This document shows, piece by piece, positions 44,797-53,488 of a DNA stretch of 64,000 bases. The notes under the pieces are model-generated. The model ran no database searches. It saw only the letters and a program-made list of their open reading frames with translations, and was not told the origin of the DNA. The translations under genes were made by a program, and so were the position numbers. Origin of the DNA: Candidatus Peregrinibacteria bacterium (GTDB lineage: Bacteria > Patescibacteriota > Gracilibacteria > UM-FILTER-43-11); the NCBI GenBank assembly GCA_016932505.1, contig JAFGCT010000005.1:1-64000 (forward strand). The letters run 5' to 3'. Positions within the stretch are counted from its first letter, which is position 1, and every line of letters begins with the position of its first letter.

Positions 44797-44872
44797 GGGT
44801 GTTTAGCTCAGTCGGTAGAGCAGTAGCCTTTTAAGCTATTGGTCCCGGGTTCGAGTCCCGGAACACCCACCA
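44797..44872 (+). tRNA. tRNA-Lys (TTT)
   Basis: Acceptor GGGTGTT/AACACCC, D-arm AGCTCAGTCGGTAGAGCA, anticodon loop CTTTTAA (TTT), T-loop TTCGAGT, discriminator A and encoded CCA. Confidence 0.96.
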
Positions 44873-44874
44873 TT

Positions 44875-44904
44875 AAAAGACCGATGACTTGTCATGGGTT
44901 TTTT
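44875..44904 (+). terminator. probable terminator after tRNA-Lys
   Basis: A short hairpin, ACC-G-ATGA-CTTG-TCAT-G-GGT, followed by six T. The stem is interrupted by a G-G mismatch, so it is weak. Confidence 0.5.
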
Positions 44905-44919
44905 AATAACTAATTTTTA

Positions 44920-45477
44920 TTATTCGTCTCCGATAAAACTCGATATAACAAAAGCAATAGCGGGAATTGAAAACCAGATATTATAGTTATTTATCATTAA
45001 TTGTACCATTTGTGATTCTCTGTACATTTGCAATACGGCTTCGTTCATAATAACGCTTGTTTCTTGTACAAGAGATGAGCCCGAAGCGTAAATAAGAATA
45101 GTACTTGTAATTAGACCTGCACTTAAAATTCCGTAAGCCAGATTTAATATTACTGTCATAACAGCAGAACCCGGTTTACTCATATCAATTGAAAATCTTC
45201 CGCGTGTCGCAATCAAAACAATAGTAAAAACAAATATAAATATTTTTAGAATAACCAATGCACTTTCACCATTTGTAACGTTAACTACATCTACCACAGG
45301 ATCATTTCCTATTAAATAGCGTTCTATTAAATTTCCGATACCATCCGAAGCCAGTATTGCTATATAACTTGCAATTATTATTTTAAGAGTCTGATTTCTT
45401 CCAATAATAAAACTATACGCTATGATTACCGTAAAGAACACGATTACGAAGAGGTCCCAACTGAGGTTAATTTCCAT
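44920..45477 (-). CDS. multi-span membrane protein of unknown function
   Basis: A 185-residue protein with about four to five transmembrane helices; the first (LFVIVFFTVIIAYSFIIG) and the loop DGIGNLIERYLIG recall CvpA-like proteins. I do not recognise the family. It is isolated on the minus strand after tRNA-Lys. Confidence 0.7.
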   Translation of the reverse strand: MEINLSWDLFVIVFFTVIIAYSFIIGRNQTLKIIIASYIAILASDGIGNLIERYLIGNDPVVDVVNVTNGESALVILKIFIFVFTIVLIATRGRFSIDMSKPGSAVMTVILNLAYGILSAGLITSTILIYASGSSLVQETSVIMNEAVLQMYRESQMVQLMINNYNIWFSIPAIAFVISSFIGDE

Positions 45478-45540
45478 TATTTGTGTTTATTTTTGATTGT
45501 TCAACAAAATTATACAAGACGTCGATTTTTAATGCAAATG

Positions 45541-45599
45541 AATTTAAATCCCAAATTCCAAATTCCAAGCACCAAATAAATTTCAAATCTCAATGACCT
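45541..45599. repeat. AAATTCC short-period repeat
   Basis: AAATCCCAAATTCCAAATTCC followed by looser CAAATAAATTTCAAATCTC units, directly before the palindromic element at 45614. It belongs to the family of AT-rich short-period repeats in this genome. Confidence 0.7.
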
Positions 45600-45613
45600 A
45601 AATTACAAAAGTA

Positions 45614-45853
45614 TTGGTCATTCGGCAAGAGATTTCTCATCCCCCTAAAGGGGGATTCGAAATGACGTCCACTCACTTGGGGGAAGACGGATTTTTTTTG
45701 AAGGCGATGATTATCATCTTCGCTGGTGCGATTGGCGAATCGCGCCTTCAAAAAAATCCGTCTTCCCTATTAATAGACAATTGTCATTTCGAACGTAGCG
45801 AAGCGAAGAGAGAAATCCCTTTTGTAATTTGTCTATTTGAATTTGGTCATTCG
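45614..45853. mobile_element. nested palindromic MITE/REP-like element with 11-bp direct repeats
   Basis: TTGGTCATTCG flanks the element on both sides (45614-45624 and 45843-45853), as a target duplication would; the right copy holds the stop codon of the glycosylase gene. Inside, TTCGAAATGAC (45656-45666) pairs with GTCATTTCGAA (45783-45793), and GACGGATTTTTTTTGAAGGCG (45686-45706) with its complement at 45743-45762. The apex has GCGATT-GGC-GAATCGC. No transposase is encoded, so it would be non-autonomous. Confidence 0.8.
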
Positions 45854-46398
45854 TAAGAATATCTCCATTTTTTATCCAGACCAACTTTTATCCCGATTCG
45901 TGGTGAGGATTTAATTTCTTTTGGGACAAACCCATCGTCATAAACATAGCAGTCACCGTTGTTGCATAAATCCATTTTATTATGATTTTTTTTCGTTATT
46001 TCCAGTGCTATGCAGAGTTTACCCGGTCCATTTGCCAGATTTTCTTTTCTTCCCCTTCGTTTTTCCATAATCTTTTTACCGTCTATCGGTATTATCCCGC
46101 GTATAAGAACCGCGGCAGGGAATCCTTTTTTTTCTGTCACAATATTTACGCAGTGATACATTCCGTACGTGAAATACACATACAAATAACCCGCATCGCC
46201 AAACATAGGTTTGTTTCTTTCTGTCATTCCTCTACAAGCGTGGCAGGCAGGGTCATCTTCGCCTATATAAGCTTCCACTTCATTAATTCTTCCACTGCAA
46301 TCACCTATAACCAAAATCTTTCCCAACAGCTCTTTCGTAACATTAAGTGTCGGGCGGTTAAAAAAAGAGCGGGGGAGTTTATTCGGTTTTTTCTGCAT
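45847..46398 (-). CDS. DNA-3-methyladenine glycosylase, AAG/MPG family
   Basis: A 183-residue base-excision repair enzyme that removes alkylated purines. Motifs: SFFNRPTLNVTKELLGK, VEAYIGEDDPACHACRG (catalytic Glu), GYLYVYFTYGMYHCVNIV (intercalating Tyr region) and NGPGKLCIALEI. Length is normal. Its 5' end overlaps the upstream membrane gene by 20 bases, and its stop lies in the flank of the palindromic element. Confidence 0.93.
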   Translation of the reverse strand: MQKKPNKLPRSFFNRPTLNVTKELLGKILVIGDCSGRINEVEAYIGEDDPACHACRGMTERNKPMFGDAGYLYVYFTYGMYHCVNIVTEKKGFPAAVLIRGIIPIDGKKIMEKRRGRKENLANGPGKLCIALEITKKNHNKMDLCNNGDCYVYDDGFVPKEIKSSPRIGIKVGLDKKWRYSYE

Positions 46399-47011
46399 TT
46401 TCAGGTTTTCTTTTCGGGATAGTAATTCTGAATTTTGCCATAATCCATAAGATCATAACAATGGAAACTGGGATTATCACTTTTATCATCTCATTTTTAT
46501 TTACCAAGGTTATATGTATCGCGCTAGCGAAAAATAATACATAAGCAAGTTGCTGAATTTTTTTCCAGGAATTTTTCAGTAAATGAATGGAGAGGTTATT
46601 TGAAGTAATCAATAAAATAATTACCGCGATAAAACCTATAATCCCCCAACTGAATATCCCATTAAAATTCCAATATTGAGAATTGAATATTTCAATGAAA
46701 ATATTTTTATTTTTTATCGCAAAATATCCATAACTATGAATTGCAATAAGAACTCCGCTTAAAATTCCCACTTCCTTTCGTAAAGGAACCAAGGCTTTAA
46801 AGATTTTAATATCAGGAATTACGTCAGAAAGAGGTCTTATCAGCATAACGGTGATAAGTAATTTCCAGCCGAGTTCACCGTATTTTAAAAACCCTATGTC
46901 TAAAAAAATATATGATAAAACAGGCAAAACCCATAAAAAAAGAACTATGCGTCTGATTATTCGAAAGTATGGGATTTTTCCGTTAAGGATAAGGTTTTTT
47001 AGAAAGCTCAT
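46379..47011 (-). CDS. ferric-reductase-like transmembrane protein
   Basis: A 210-residue, six-span protein of the ferric reductase/MsrQ (YedZ) type: the histidines in LIAIHSYGYFAI and FFASAIHITLVNK could hold heme, and the N-terminal LRRIVLFLWVLPV start is similar. MsrQ passes electrons to periplasmic methionine sulphoxide reductase, but no MsrP is present here, so the partner is unknown. It overlaps the glycosylase gene and is likely co-transcribed. Confidence 0.75.
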   Translation of the reverse strand: MSFLKNLILNGKIPYFRIIRRIVLFLWVLPVLSYIFLDIGFLKYGELGWKLLITVMLIRPLSDVIPDIKIFKALVPLRKEVGILSGVLIAIHSYGYFAIKNKNIFIEIFNSQYWNFNGIFSWGIIGFIAVIILLITSNNLSIHLLKNSWKKIQQLAYVLFFASAIHITLVNKNEMIKVIIPVSIVMILWIMAKFRITIPKRKPENAEKTE

Positions 47012-47373
47012 TAATATTTTTTTCTTAAATGTTTTAAAGATTACTTTAATTTTAATCTTACTTAAGAAGGTTTGAAAGATAAAGAATATTTGTTTAGTTG
47101 TTATATAAATTTTTTTAAAAACAAATATGCATAAGAAGCTATTAAATCTCGATTATTGTTAAAACTTTGTTAAATAATTTTTACATTATGTTAGACATAA
47201 AAGCGGATAATATGTAGTATTTTGTACTTATGTTCATTTAAATTATAGATTTTGAGCCAGGTCATTCCTTTTTAACATATATCCATTGCGGATTATGGAG
47301 GAAGAATTCCCCTGGTTCAAAACAATTGGCTGGTCAATGGATGATTAGCCCAAAACAAGGAGATAGAGAAAAA
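47012..47373 (+). other. leader region of the secreted Cys-rich protein
   Basis: No gene. An AT-rich part is followed from 47250 by a higher-GC leader with GAGCCAGG ... CCTGGTTC (a near-perfect inverted pair), a CCAT...ATGG hairpin, and AATTCCCCTGG, whose inverted copy CCAGGGGAAT lies downstream of the gene at 48774-48783. AAGGAGA just before the ATG at 47374 is the clearest Shine-Dalgarno sequence in the window. Confidence 0.55.
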
Positions 47374-48684
47374 ATGAAAAAAGTGAGTATGTTTATGTTG
47401 TCAATCTGTTTGATGATTAACAGCATCGTTAGTCATGCAGATGACTGTTTGGACAGTTGTAATGTTGTACTAGCAGAAGGAGTGTTCGACAGAGAAGAAA
47501 TATCCACAAGAAAGGATTCATCATCAAACTTTTTAGACTTTATGTGCACTAGTGCATATAGCCTGAAAAAGAAGGAGATCGAAAATCAGCTGTGCGACAG
47601 TAGTTCAAACAAAAGTAGTGAACAGTACAGCGGTGAAGGAAACTATCTTGAGCTAGCATCTGGCTCGGCAGATGCCAATGTACAGAAAGAGTTTCAAAGG
47701 TCTCATTGCGAAAGTAGGAAGAACTTTAAGTATGATGAATGGAGTAAGGAATATTGTCACAACAAACAATCGATAAAAAGTGACAAATTAGTTGAACACA
47801 AGCTCCGTCAACAAGCGAACCCAATTCTTTTAGACAAATGGCTAGGATGCAAAAAGGAATGCACAAAAAGATTTGAAATGGTGTGTCATGCCAGAGAACA
47901 CGGAGACTTTGTCTCCTTCAGTATTGAGTGGGCTCACAAGTACGCAGGAACATTGAAGGAAGTTCAGTTCACGCTAGGGAATTTATCAAATGAGAGTGTT
48001 CTCCCCAAAATAATACGTGAGGGAACATCTGAATTAATGTTCAAAAGAATAGAAAAAAGTAGAAGAGAAGAGTCCGTAATTACAGTTTCTGCAATAGAAA
48101 CAGTAACAAAAGAGACTGAAGATGGTGAACCCATAAAAGAGAAACAAGATGTTTCATGCAAGTACTTCGTACCAGCTGCATCATGTAAAAAACCTCTCTA
48201 TAAAGAAGGACAAGGTAAGGTTTGTGGACTTAAGGGGTATGGAAAATCAGCGCGACCATCCTGTAAACCCATCAAATGGGAAACAAAAGCAGATCCGAGT
48301 TGTGGTATTGTATACCTCAATAAAAGGCATCCTGACTGTAATTCAGACAGAATTCCGGTATCTATTGATGATGGCGGATGCTCGGCATGCGGTGGACACT
48401 GTGAAAGATTAGGAGGAGGAATAAGTGGTTGTACCGAAAGAAGAGAAGGAACGTTCCATCGAAGACATCCATGCAATGGTACTTGTGTAGTCAATAAAAT
48501 ATGTAGAACCCAGGCAAATGGAATAGAAAGGTATGAAGAGTGCAGTAAACCTCACTTCAAAGCTATTGCCTGGGAAGAATGTGAAGATACTTCAATCAAA
48601 ATATGGAAAACATGCAGAGATGAATTTTGGGGTGAAGAACGCTGTCTAGACGACGACCCACCTCCGACAGTTAAGAAAGAGTAG
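47374..48684 (+). CDS. secreted Cys-rich protein of unknown function
   Basis: A 436-residue protein with a signal peptide (hydrophobic core residues 5-20, likely cleavage after SHA23), a first half with scattered cysteines, and a Cys-rich C-terminal half (CSACGGHCERLGGGISGC, HPCNGTCVVNKICRT) that suggests many disulphides. Start at ATG 47374 with a strong AGGAGA site. Codon use and GC differ from the neighbours, and inverted repeats flank the gene, so horizontal gain is plausible. No family recognised. Confidence 0.75.
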   Translation: MKKVSMFMLSICLMINSIVSHADDCLDSCNVVLAEGVFDREEISTRKDSSSNFLDFMCTSAYSLKKKEIENQLCDSSSNKSSEQYSGEGNYLELASGSADANVQKEFQRSHCESRKNFKYDEWSKEYCHNKQSIKSDKLVEHKLRQQANPILLDKWLGCKKECTKRFEMVCHAREHGDFVSFSIEWAHKYAGTLKEVQFTLGNLSNESVLPKIIREGTSELMFKRIEKSRREESVITVSAIETVTKETEDGEPIKEKQDVSCKYFVPAASCKKPLYKEGQGKVCGLKGYGKSARPSCKPIKWETKADPSCGIVYLNKRHPDCNSDRIPVSIDDGGCSACGGHCERLGGGISGCTERREGTFHRRHPCNGTCVVNKICRTQANGIERYEECSKPHFKAIAWEECEDTSIKIWKTCRDEFWGEERCLDDDPPPTVKKE

Positions 48685-48783
48685 TCTAGGGCAGTAGCGC
48701 AGATTTGCTTAAATAGGCCAATTAAATTCGTTGAGCCTGAGTAATCTGATACTGTAAAAAGAACGGAGGTATTCCAGGGGAAT

Positions 48784-48852
48784 GCCGGTGCTTGAAATAA
48801 AATTTGCGAATGTATAAGTGAGCAATAATAAAACCAAGTACCGGCGTTTTTT
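48784..48852 (+). terminator. terminator of the Cys-rich secreted protein gene
   Basis: GCCGGTGCTTG (48784-48794) pairs with CAAGTACCGGC (48835-48845), with one G-U pair, followed by GTTTTTT. The loop is unusually long (40 bases). Confidence 0.75.
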
Positions 48853-48962
48853 AATAATACAGGATTTTATGACATTGTTTATTTATCTTTGAAAAGTTTG
48901 TTTTTGGTTTTTTGAGAGTAAAAAAGTATACTAATTATTGCTGAAAATAAAATATTACTTCT

Positions 48963-49574
48963 ATGAATTTCGAATTAAAAACTTATAGCAAAGAAATATT
49001 TCAAAAACTTTCATTGAGAGAGCGGGATTTAACAAATAAGGAATTTTTAAATTGTAAATTTAAAGGTTGTGATTTTAGTGAAAGTAAATTTTCTGGTTCA
49101 ATTTTTACAGATTGCATTTTTTCAAATTGTAATCTCTCAAATATAAAAGTAGATAATTGCAGCTTCCAGGAGGTTATTTTTGAAGATTCTAAATTAATTG
49201 GAATTATATTTTCATCTATCAATACCTTGCTTATTAGCTGGGTTTTTAAGAATTGTAAAATTGAACTTTGTGATTTTAGTAATCTTAAAATGGTGCATAC
49301 TGAATTCTTAAGATGTGTAATAAAAGAAGATAATTTTACTAATTCCAACCTTTCAGGGGTTAATTTTGATGAGTCAGATTTAGAATTAAGTCTGTTTAAT
49401 AATACTAATTTAGGAAAAGCTAATTTTGCTAACGCCATAAACTACCTTATTGATCCAACTCAGAATAAGTTAAAAAATGCAAAATTCTCTCTGCCAGAAG
49501 TTACATCTTTATTGGCAGGTTTTAAAATCGATTTGGTATCAATAGGAGGAGTTGGGGAAGTGGGGGTAGAATAG
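48963..49574 (+). CDS. pentapeptide-repeat protein, Qnr-like
   Basis: A 203-residue protein made of tandem five-residue repeats of the A(D/N)LxF type (CKFKGCDFSESKFSGSIF; SNLSGVNFDESDL), which fold as a right-handed square beta-helix. The C-terminal INYLIDPTQNKLKNAKFSLPE is like the end of Qnr and related proteins, which mimic DNA and shield gyrase from quinolones. Whether it protects gyrase is unknown. Preceded by an AT-rich gap. Confidence 0.85.
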   Translation: MNFELKTYSKEIFQKLSLRERDLTNKEFLNCKFKGCDFSESKFSGSIFTDCIFSNCNLSNIKVDNCSFQEVIFEDSKLIGIIFSSINTLLISWVFKNCKIELCDFSNLKMVHTEFLRCVIKEDNFTNSNLSGVNFDESDLELSLFNNTNLGKANFANAINYLIDPTQNKLKNAKFSLPEVTSLLAGFKIDLVSIGGVGEVGVE

Positions 49575-49598
49575 GTGTGGGTAATTTGTTTTTTTTGC

Positions 49599-50624
49599 TT
49601 AAAAGCCAAGCAAATAAAGGCCTCCTCCGATTGTTAAACCAAAAATAAAGTTAAAAAATTTGATTAAGAATGAGTCTTTGATGGAATATGAGAGCATTGG
49701 AAGCATCCCATGCCCGTCTTGTATTATGGAGCTGGTGAGAAGAACAGAAAAGGGAATGAGCCCTTGTGCAAACATCATGACAAATATTAAATGTGGACCT
49801 GATTCTGGGATGATAGCTAGTAATGAGGCAATTACTAGTACCCATAACATATGATTTTTGACAAATAACTCCAAATCCAAATGATGAAGGCCTATGTGCA
49901 CAAAGAGAATTGCGAAAAATGACCAGAGAAATATTTTTAACAAATGTCTTTTAACAATATGCTTCCATATGTGATCTTTTAGATAGTGCTCAGGAATTGT
50001 TGCGAATATAAAACAGGTTATCGATAGAAGTATTGTAATTGTAATTCTTTTCCAATCCCATGATTGAGATCCAATGGTACCAGTGACAATCAGAATAACA
50101 GAAGTAAGCGCCAGCAATACCATTAATATACGTGTGACTGTAATGTTTTTAATAACACTAATATCAAAACATTTACATTCTTTATTTTTATTATCAAAAG
50201 TGGATATTCCGCAATTTTCAGATGTTTTGATTTTAAATATTTTAATAATTTTGTCTGTAACTCCAGCAAGAATTATCCCCAGTAAAAATAGTAGTATAAA
50301 TAGAAGTATTGCCTGCTTTGGAAACATTGCCAGCATAACAAAAGCTTCGTCTCCTGATGTTGCTATCATTCCTCCGGTAATAGCTCCAAAACTTATCAAT
50401 CCATGAGTATAGAAAGAAACATTGGTAAAAGCCCCAAGGCAACCCGGAGTAGAGCCTAGAAAAGAAGCAATGGTATATTGCCTTAGTCTTCCTACTTTCA
50501 TTGTCCTGTTCATTTTACCTTTTGTTAGCACATTGAAATAGTCCACAATGACCATCATTGCGAATACGAATATTGCAATTACCAGCGCATGTTCAATGCT
50601 TTCTATAATGACTTGTATGTTCAT
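49599..50624 (-). CDS. putative ArsP_2-type 10-TM metal exporter
   Basis: A 341-residue membrane protein with about ten helices and the motifs FLGSTPGCLGAF, SGDEAFVMLAMFP and IPESGPHLIFVMM, which are the marks of the 'putative 10TM heavy-metal exporter' (ArsP_2) family, whose members are also described as manganese transporters. A Cys/His-containing loop (CGISTFDNKNKECKC) lies in the middle. It is divergent from the Feo cluster, and a 14-bp palindrome lies 12 bp before its start. Confidence 0.8.
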   Translation of the reverse strand: MNIQVIIESIEHALVIAIFVFAMMVIVDYFNVLTKGKMNRTMKVGRLRQYTIASFLGSTPGCLGAFTNVSFYTHGLISFGAITGGMIATSGDEAFVMLAMFPKQAILLFILLFLLGIILAGVTDKIIKIFKIKTSENCGISTFDNKNKECKCFDISVIKNITVTRILMVLLALTSVILIVTGTIGSQSWDWKRITITILLSITCFIFATIPEHYLKDHIWKHIVKRHLLKIFLWSFFAILFVHIGLHHLDLELFVKNHMLWVLVIASLLAIIPESGPHLIFVMMFAQGLIPFSVLLTSSIIQDGHGMLPMLSYSIKDSFLIKFFNFIFGLTIGGGLYLLGF

Positions 50625-50635
50625 AATTGATTATT

Positions 50636-50649
50636 TTAAATGCATTTAA
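50636..50649. promoter_or_regulatory. 14-bp palindrome, candidate metal-regulator operator
   Basis: TTAAATGCATTTAA is a perfect palindrome in the divergent region between the metal exporter and the Feo cluster. It does not match the Fur or DtxR consensus that I know. Confidence 0.4.
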
Positions 50650-50761
50650 TAGCTTACTCTAATTTTAGAAAAAATACATCATAGATGGGAAAGAATTATT
50701 ATTTGATTTTTATTCGTTATGAATATATACTCAAAATACATTATAATTTAATTTCAATAAT

Positions 50762-50956
50762 ATGCCAGGATTTGATAAAACAGGACCAGAGGGAAAAGGT
50801 CCTATGACAGGTAGAGGTGCTGGGTCATGTAACCCAAAAACACCAAAAGAACAAAGACCTAGGAGAGGGTTTGGCAGAGGTCTTGGATTAGGCAGAGGTC
50901 TTGGATTAGGCAGAGGTTTCGGGAGAAGTGACCAAGCTTCAGCTTCTGAAAAATAA
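50762..50956 (+). CDS. DUF5320-like small Gly/Arg-rich protein
   Basis: A 64-residue protein opening MPGFDKTGPEGKGPMTGRGAGSC, the signature of DUF5320 proteins, followed by GRGLGLGRG repeats. In other anaerobes it is found next to NifB/NifX-like, DUF134 and Feo genes, and the same company is present here. Function unknown. It is the first gene of the nine-gene run; TATAAT at 50742-50747 may be its -10. Confidence 0.85.
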   Translation: MPGFDKTGPEGKGPMTGRGAGSCNPKTPKEQRPRRGFGRGLGLGRGLGLGRGFGRSDQASASEK

Positions 50957-51019
50957 TTTATATATATACCTTTAGGTAGTAAAATAGAGAAGTAATTCTC
51001 TTAAATTTTTTAAATAATT

Positions 51020-52537
51020 ATGAAAATAATACATAAAATTCTTATTGTCCTTCTTCTTTTTATTGGTTCTTTTCAAGTTGTTTATGCCGAAGGTCCAACC
51101 CTTAATTTTTATTATGGAAATGGTTGTCCTCATTGTGCACAAGTAGAACCATTTATCGAACAGATGGCTATGAAATATCCAAACCTGGATATTATGCAAT
51201 ACGAAGTATACAACAATAAAGTAAATTCTTCACGGCTCATGCAGGCATTTGAAGCTTATGGTGTTCCTGTTAATCAGAGAGGTGTACCTATTGTATTTTT
51301 GAATGGTACATATTTTTTAGGTGATAGGCCTATTCTAGATAATCTTGAAAATGAAATAAATAAAGTATTAGTAAAAACTGAAGAAAAGGAGGTGGAATCT
51401 TCTTTTATTCCTGATGAAGAAAAAATAATAGTTTCTTATCAGACAAAAGGTGAATCCACTGATCCTGTTATTCAAGAGCCTAAAGTTAATCTAATACAGC
51501 AGAATTCTGATGTAGGTGAAATAGAAAATGTTGATATGGGGGCACAAGAACCAATAGATAAAGTGATACAGGAAAATATTGATGAAGATCAAATATTTGT
51601 GTCTTATTGGAAAGGTTGGCACTGGTGGACGATTATTCTAATTGGTTTTATTATTTTTTATGGAATTTATAAATTCTGGACAGCGAAGAAAATATGTTTT
51701 TGTTTAACTGACAGACAAAAAGATTATGTAACAGTTGGAATTGCAGCTGTGGTTTTAGTGGGGTTTTTCTTTTTAGCTAAAAATATTTCTCCTGAATTTT
51801 TGGAAACGATTGGATATTCTTTGCCTTTACCAATCTTTACATTTTTTATTGCTTTGGTAGATGGTTTTAATCCATGTAACTTATTTGTTCTAACTTTTCT
51901 TTTAGCTCTTCTTGTTTCCGCATCTCACTCAAAAGCAAGAATTTATGCGGTTGGGTTTAGTTTTGTATTTATGGTTTTTGTGATCTATTTCTTGTTTATG
52001 GCCGCCTGGTTAAATATTTTTAAATATATTGGTTTTATAACTCCATTGCGTGTTGCTATTGCTATGATTGCATTGATTGCGGGTATTATTAATTGTAAAG
52101 AACTTTTATTTTTTAGAAAGGGTATTACTTTAATGGTTCAGGAAAGTCACAAGGGTCTCTTGGTACGTCGTATAGAACATATGAAAGAAATTATTGAGAA
52201 GGGGACATTCCCTGTGTTGATTTCTTCATCAATTGCTTTGGCTACTTTTGCTTCTTTGGTTGAGCTTCCATGTACTGCAGGATTTCCGATTATTTATACT
52301 GGTATACTTTCCGCTAAATCATTGAGTACTTTTAGTTATTATGGTTATTTAGCACTTTACAATTTATTTTATATTTTACCATTGGCTGTGGTAATTACGA
52401 TATTTGGTTATACTTTTCAAGGTAAAAAAATAAGTCAAAGACAAATGCAAATTATAAAATTTATTGGAGGTTTGATTATGATTTTACTCGGAATTATTTT
52501 ATTGGTTAACCCCAGCATGATAGGGATAGCTGGTTAA
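51020..52537 (+). CDS. thioredoxin-like / DsbD-type transmembrane fusion
   Basis: A 505-residue protein: signal peptide, an extracytoplasmic thioredoxin-like domain with CPHC active site (GNGCPHCAQVEPF) to about residue 115, a charged linker, a single transmembrane helix and then a CcdA/DsbD-like bundle with the redox motifs DGFNPCNLF and VELPCTAGFP. It would carry electrons from the cytoplasm to the CPHC domain. The fusion order is the reverse of DsbD. Location in the Feo cluster suggests redox maturation of metal or sulphur proteins. Confidence 0.85.
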   Translation: MKIIHKILIVLLLFIGSFQVVYAEGPTLNFYYGNGCPHCAQVEPFIEQMAMKYPNLDIMQYEVYNNKVNSSRLMQAFEAYGVPVNQRGVPIVFLNGTYFLGDRPILDNLENEINKVLVKTEEKEVESSFIPDEEKIIVSYQTKGESTDPVIQEPKVNLIQQNSDVGEIENVDMGAQEPIDKVIQENIDEDQIFVSYWKGWHWWTIILIGFIIFYGIYKFWTAKKICFCLTDRQKDYVTVGIAAVVLVGFFFLAKNISPEFLETIGYSLPLPIFTFFIALVDGFNPCNLFVLTFLLALLVSASHSKARIYAVGFSFVFMVFVIYFLFMAAWLNIFKYIGFITPLRVAIAMIALIAGIINCKELLFFRKGITLMVQESHKGLLVRRIEHMKEIIEKGTFPVLISSSIALATFASLVELPCTAGFPIIYTGILSAKSLSTFSYYGYLALYNLFYILPLAVVITIFGYTFQGKKISQRQMQIIKFIGGLIMILLGIILLVNPSMIGIAG

Positions 52538-52565
52538 GCTTTTTAATCAACATCTAAAAAACGAT

Positions 52566-53156
52566 ATGCAGCAAATAAATCCACAACTAAGAATAATCAA
52601 AGATGAGGTTTTAAGTTGCACAAAATGTCCTCTTTATAAGACAAGGATTTTTCCGGTTATTGGGCAAGGTAATCATCAGGCGAGTATTGTGTTGGTGGGG
52701 GAGGCTCCAGGTTTTAATGAGAACAAGACTGGAAGACCTTTTTGTGGTCAGGCAGGGGCTGTATTGGATGAATTATTGGAATTCGCTGAAATAAAAAGAG
52801 AAGATATTTATATATGTAATATTTTAAAGTGCCGACCGCCAGGCAATCGTAATCCTTTGCAATACGAAATTGATGCATGTACGCCTTATTTGGTAAGGCA
52901 GCTTGAAATAATTAAGCCAAAAATAGTATGTTGCTTAGGTAATTTTGCGAGCTGTTTTATTATGAATTTATTTGGTTTATCAAATCAATGTGATGGGATT
53001 AGTAAAATTCATGGAAGAGTATTTGAGGTAAATGATGATAAATGGAAAATAAAAATTATTCCCTTATATCATCCTGCCGTAGCAGCTTATAACCAAAATA
53101 TGATAGAAAGTTTGAAGAATGATTTTAAGATTTTAAAAGATGGAAAACTGAAGTAG
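52566..53156 (+). CDS. family-4 uracil-DNA glycosylase (4Fe-4S)
   Basis: A 196-residue UDG of the family-4 (UdgA-like) type: GEAPGFNENKTGRPFCG (motif 1) and IPLYHPAVAAYN (motif 2), with cysteines CTKC near residue 18-21 and two more (ICNILKC, IDAC) that hold the 4Fe-4S cluster. It removes uracil from DNA. Its position inside a Feo iron cluster may reflect its need for iron, or simple co-transcription. Confidence 0.92.
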   Translation: MQQINPQLRIIKDEVLSCTKCPLYKTRIFPVIGQGNHQASIVLVGEAPGFNENKTGRPFCGQAGAVLDELLEFAEIKREDIYICNILKCRPPGNRNPLQYEIDACTPYLVRQLEIIKPKIVCCLGNFASCFIMNLFGLSNQCDGISKIHGRVFEVNDDKWKIKIIPLYHPAVAAYNQNMIESLKNDFKILKDGKLK

Positions 53157-53185
53157 CATACTTAATATTAATAATATTCAATATC

Positions 53186-53464
53186 ATGGTAAGACCTAAA
53201 AAAATCAGAAGAATTGGATTTATTCCTGGGGTAACATATTTCAAGCCACGTGGTATTCCACTTCAATCATTGGAAGAAGTCAATCTTGAACATGATGAGC
53301 TTGAAGCAATCCGTCTTAAAAGTGTTAAAGGGCTGGATCAAAAAACTTGTGCTAAAAAAATGAAAATTTCTCAAAGTACATTTCAACGTATTCTTATTTC
53401 TGCTAATCAGAAAATAGCGGAAGCTTTGGTAAAGGGTAAAGCGATTAGAATTGAAGAAAAATAA
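53186..53464 (+). CDS. DUF134 (UPF0251) helix-turn-helix protein
   Basis: A 92-residue protein with MVRPKKIRRI, FIPGVTYFKPRGIPLQSLEEVNL, LEAIRLKSVKGL and a helix-turn-helix CAKKMKISQSTFQRILISA. DUF134 proteins sit next to NifX/NifB-like and Feo genes and are candidate regulators of the cluster. Direct DNA binding has not been shown to my knowledge. Confidence 0.9.
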   Translation: MVRPKKIRRIGFIPGVTYFKPRGIPLQSLEEVNLEHDELEAIRLKSVKGLDQKTCAKKMKISQSTFQRILISANQKIAEALVKGKAIRIEEK

Positions 53465-53488
53465 GATTTTTATAGTTTATTATTAAAA

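Noticed and set aside
45614-45856. 80-codon frame inside the palindromic element
   Set aside because: It is read through a nested palindrome and has no independent support.
45982-46422. 146-codon frame on the plus strand
   Set aside because: It is antisense to the 3-methyladenine glycosylase gene, which has clear motifs.
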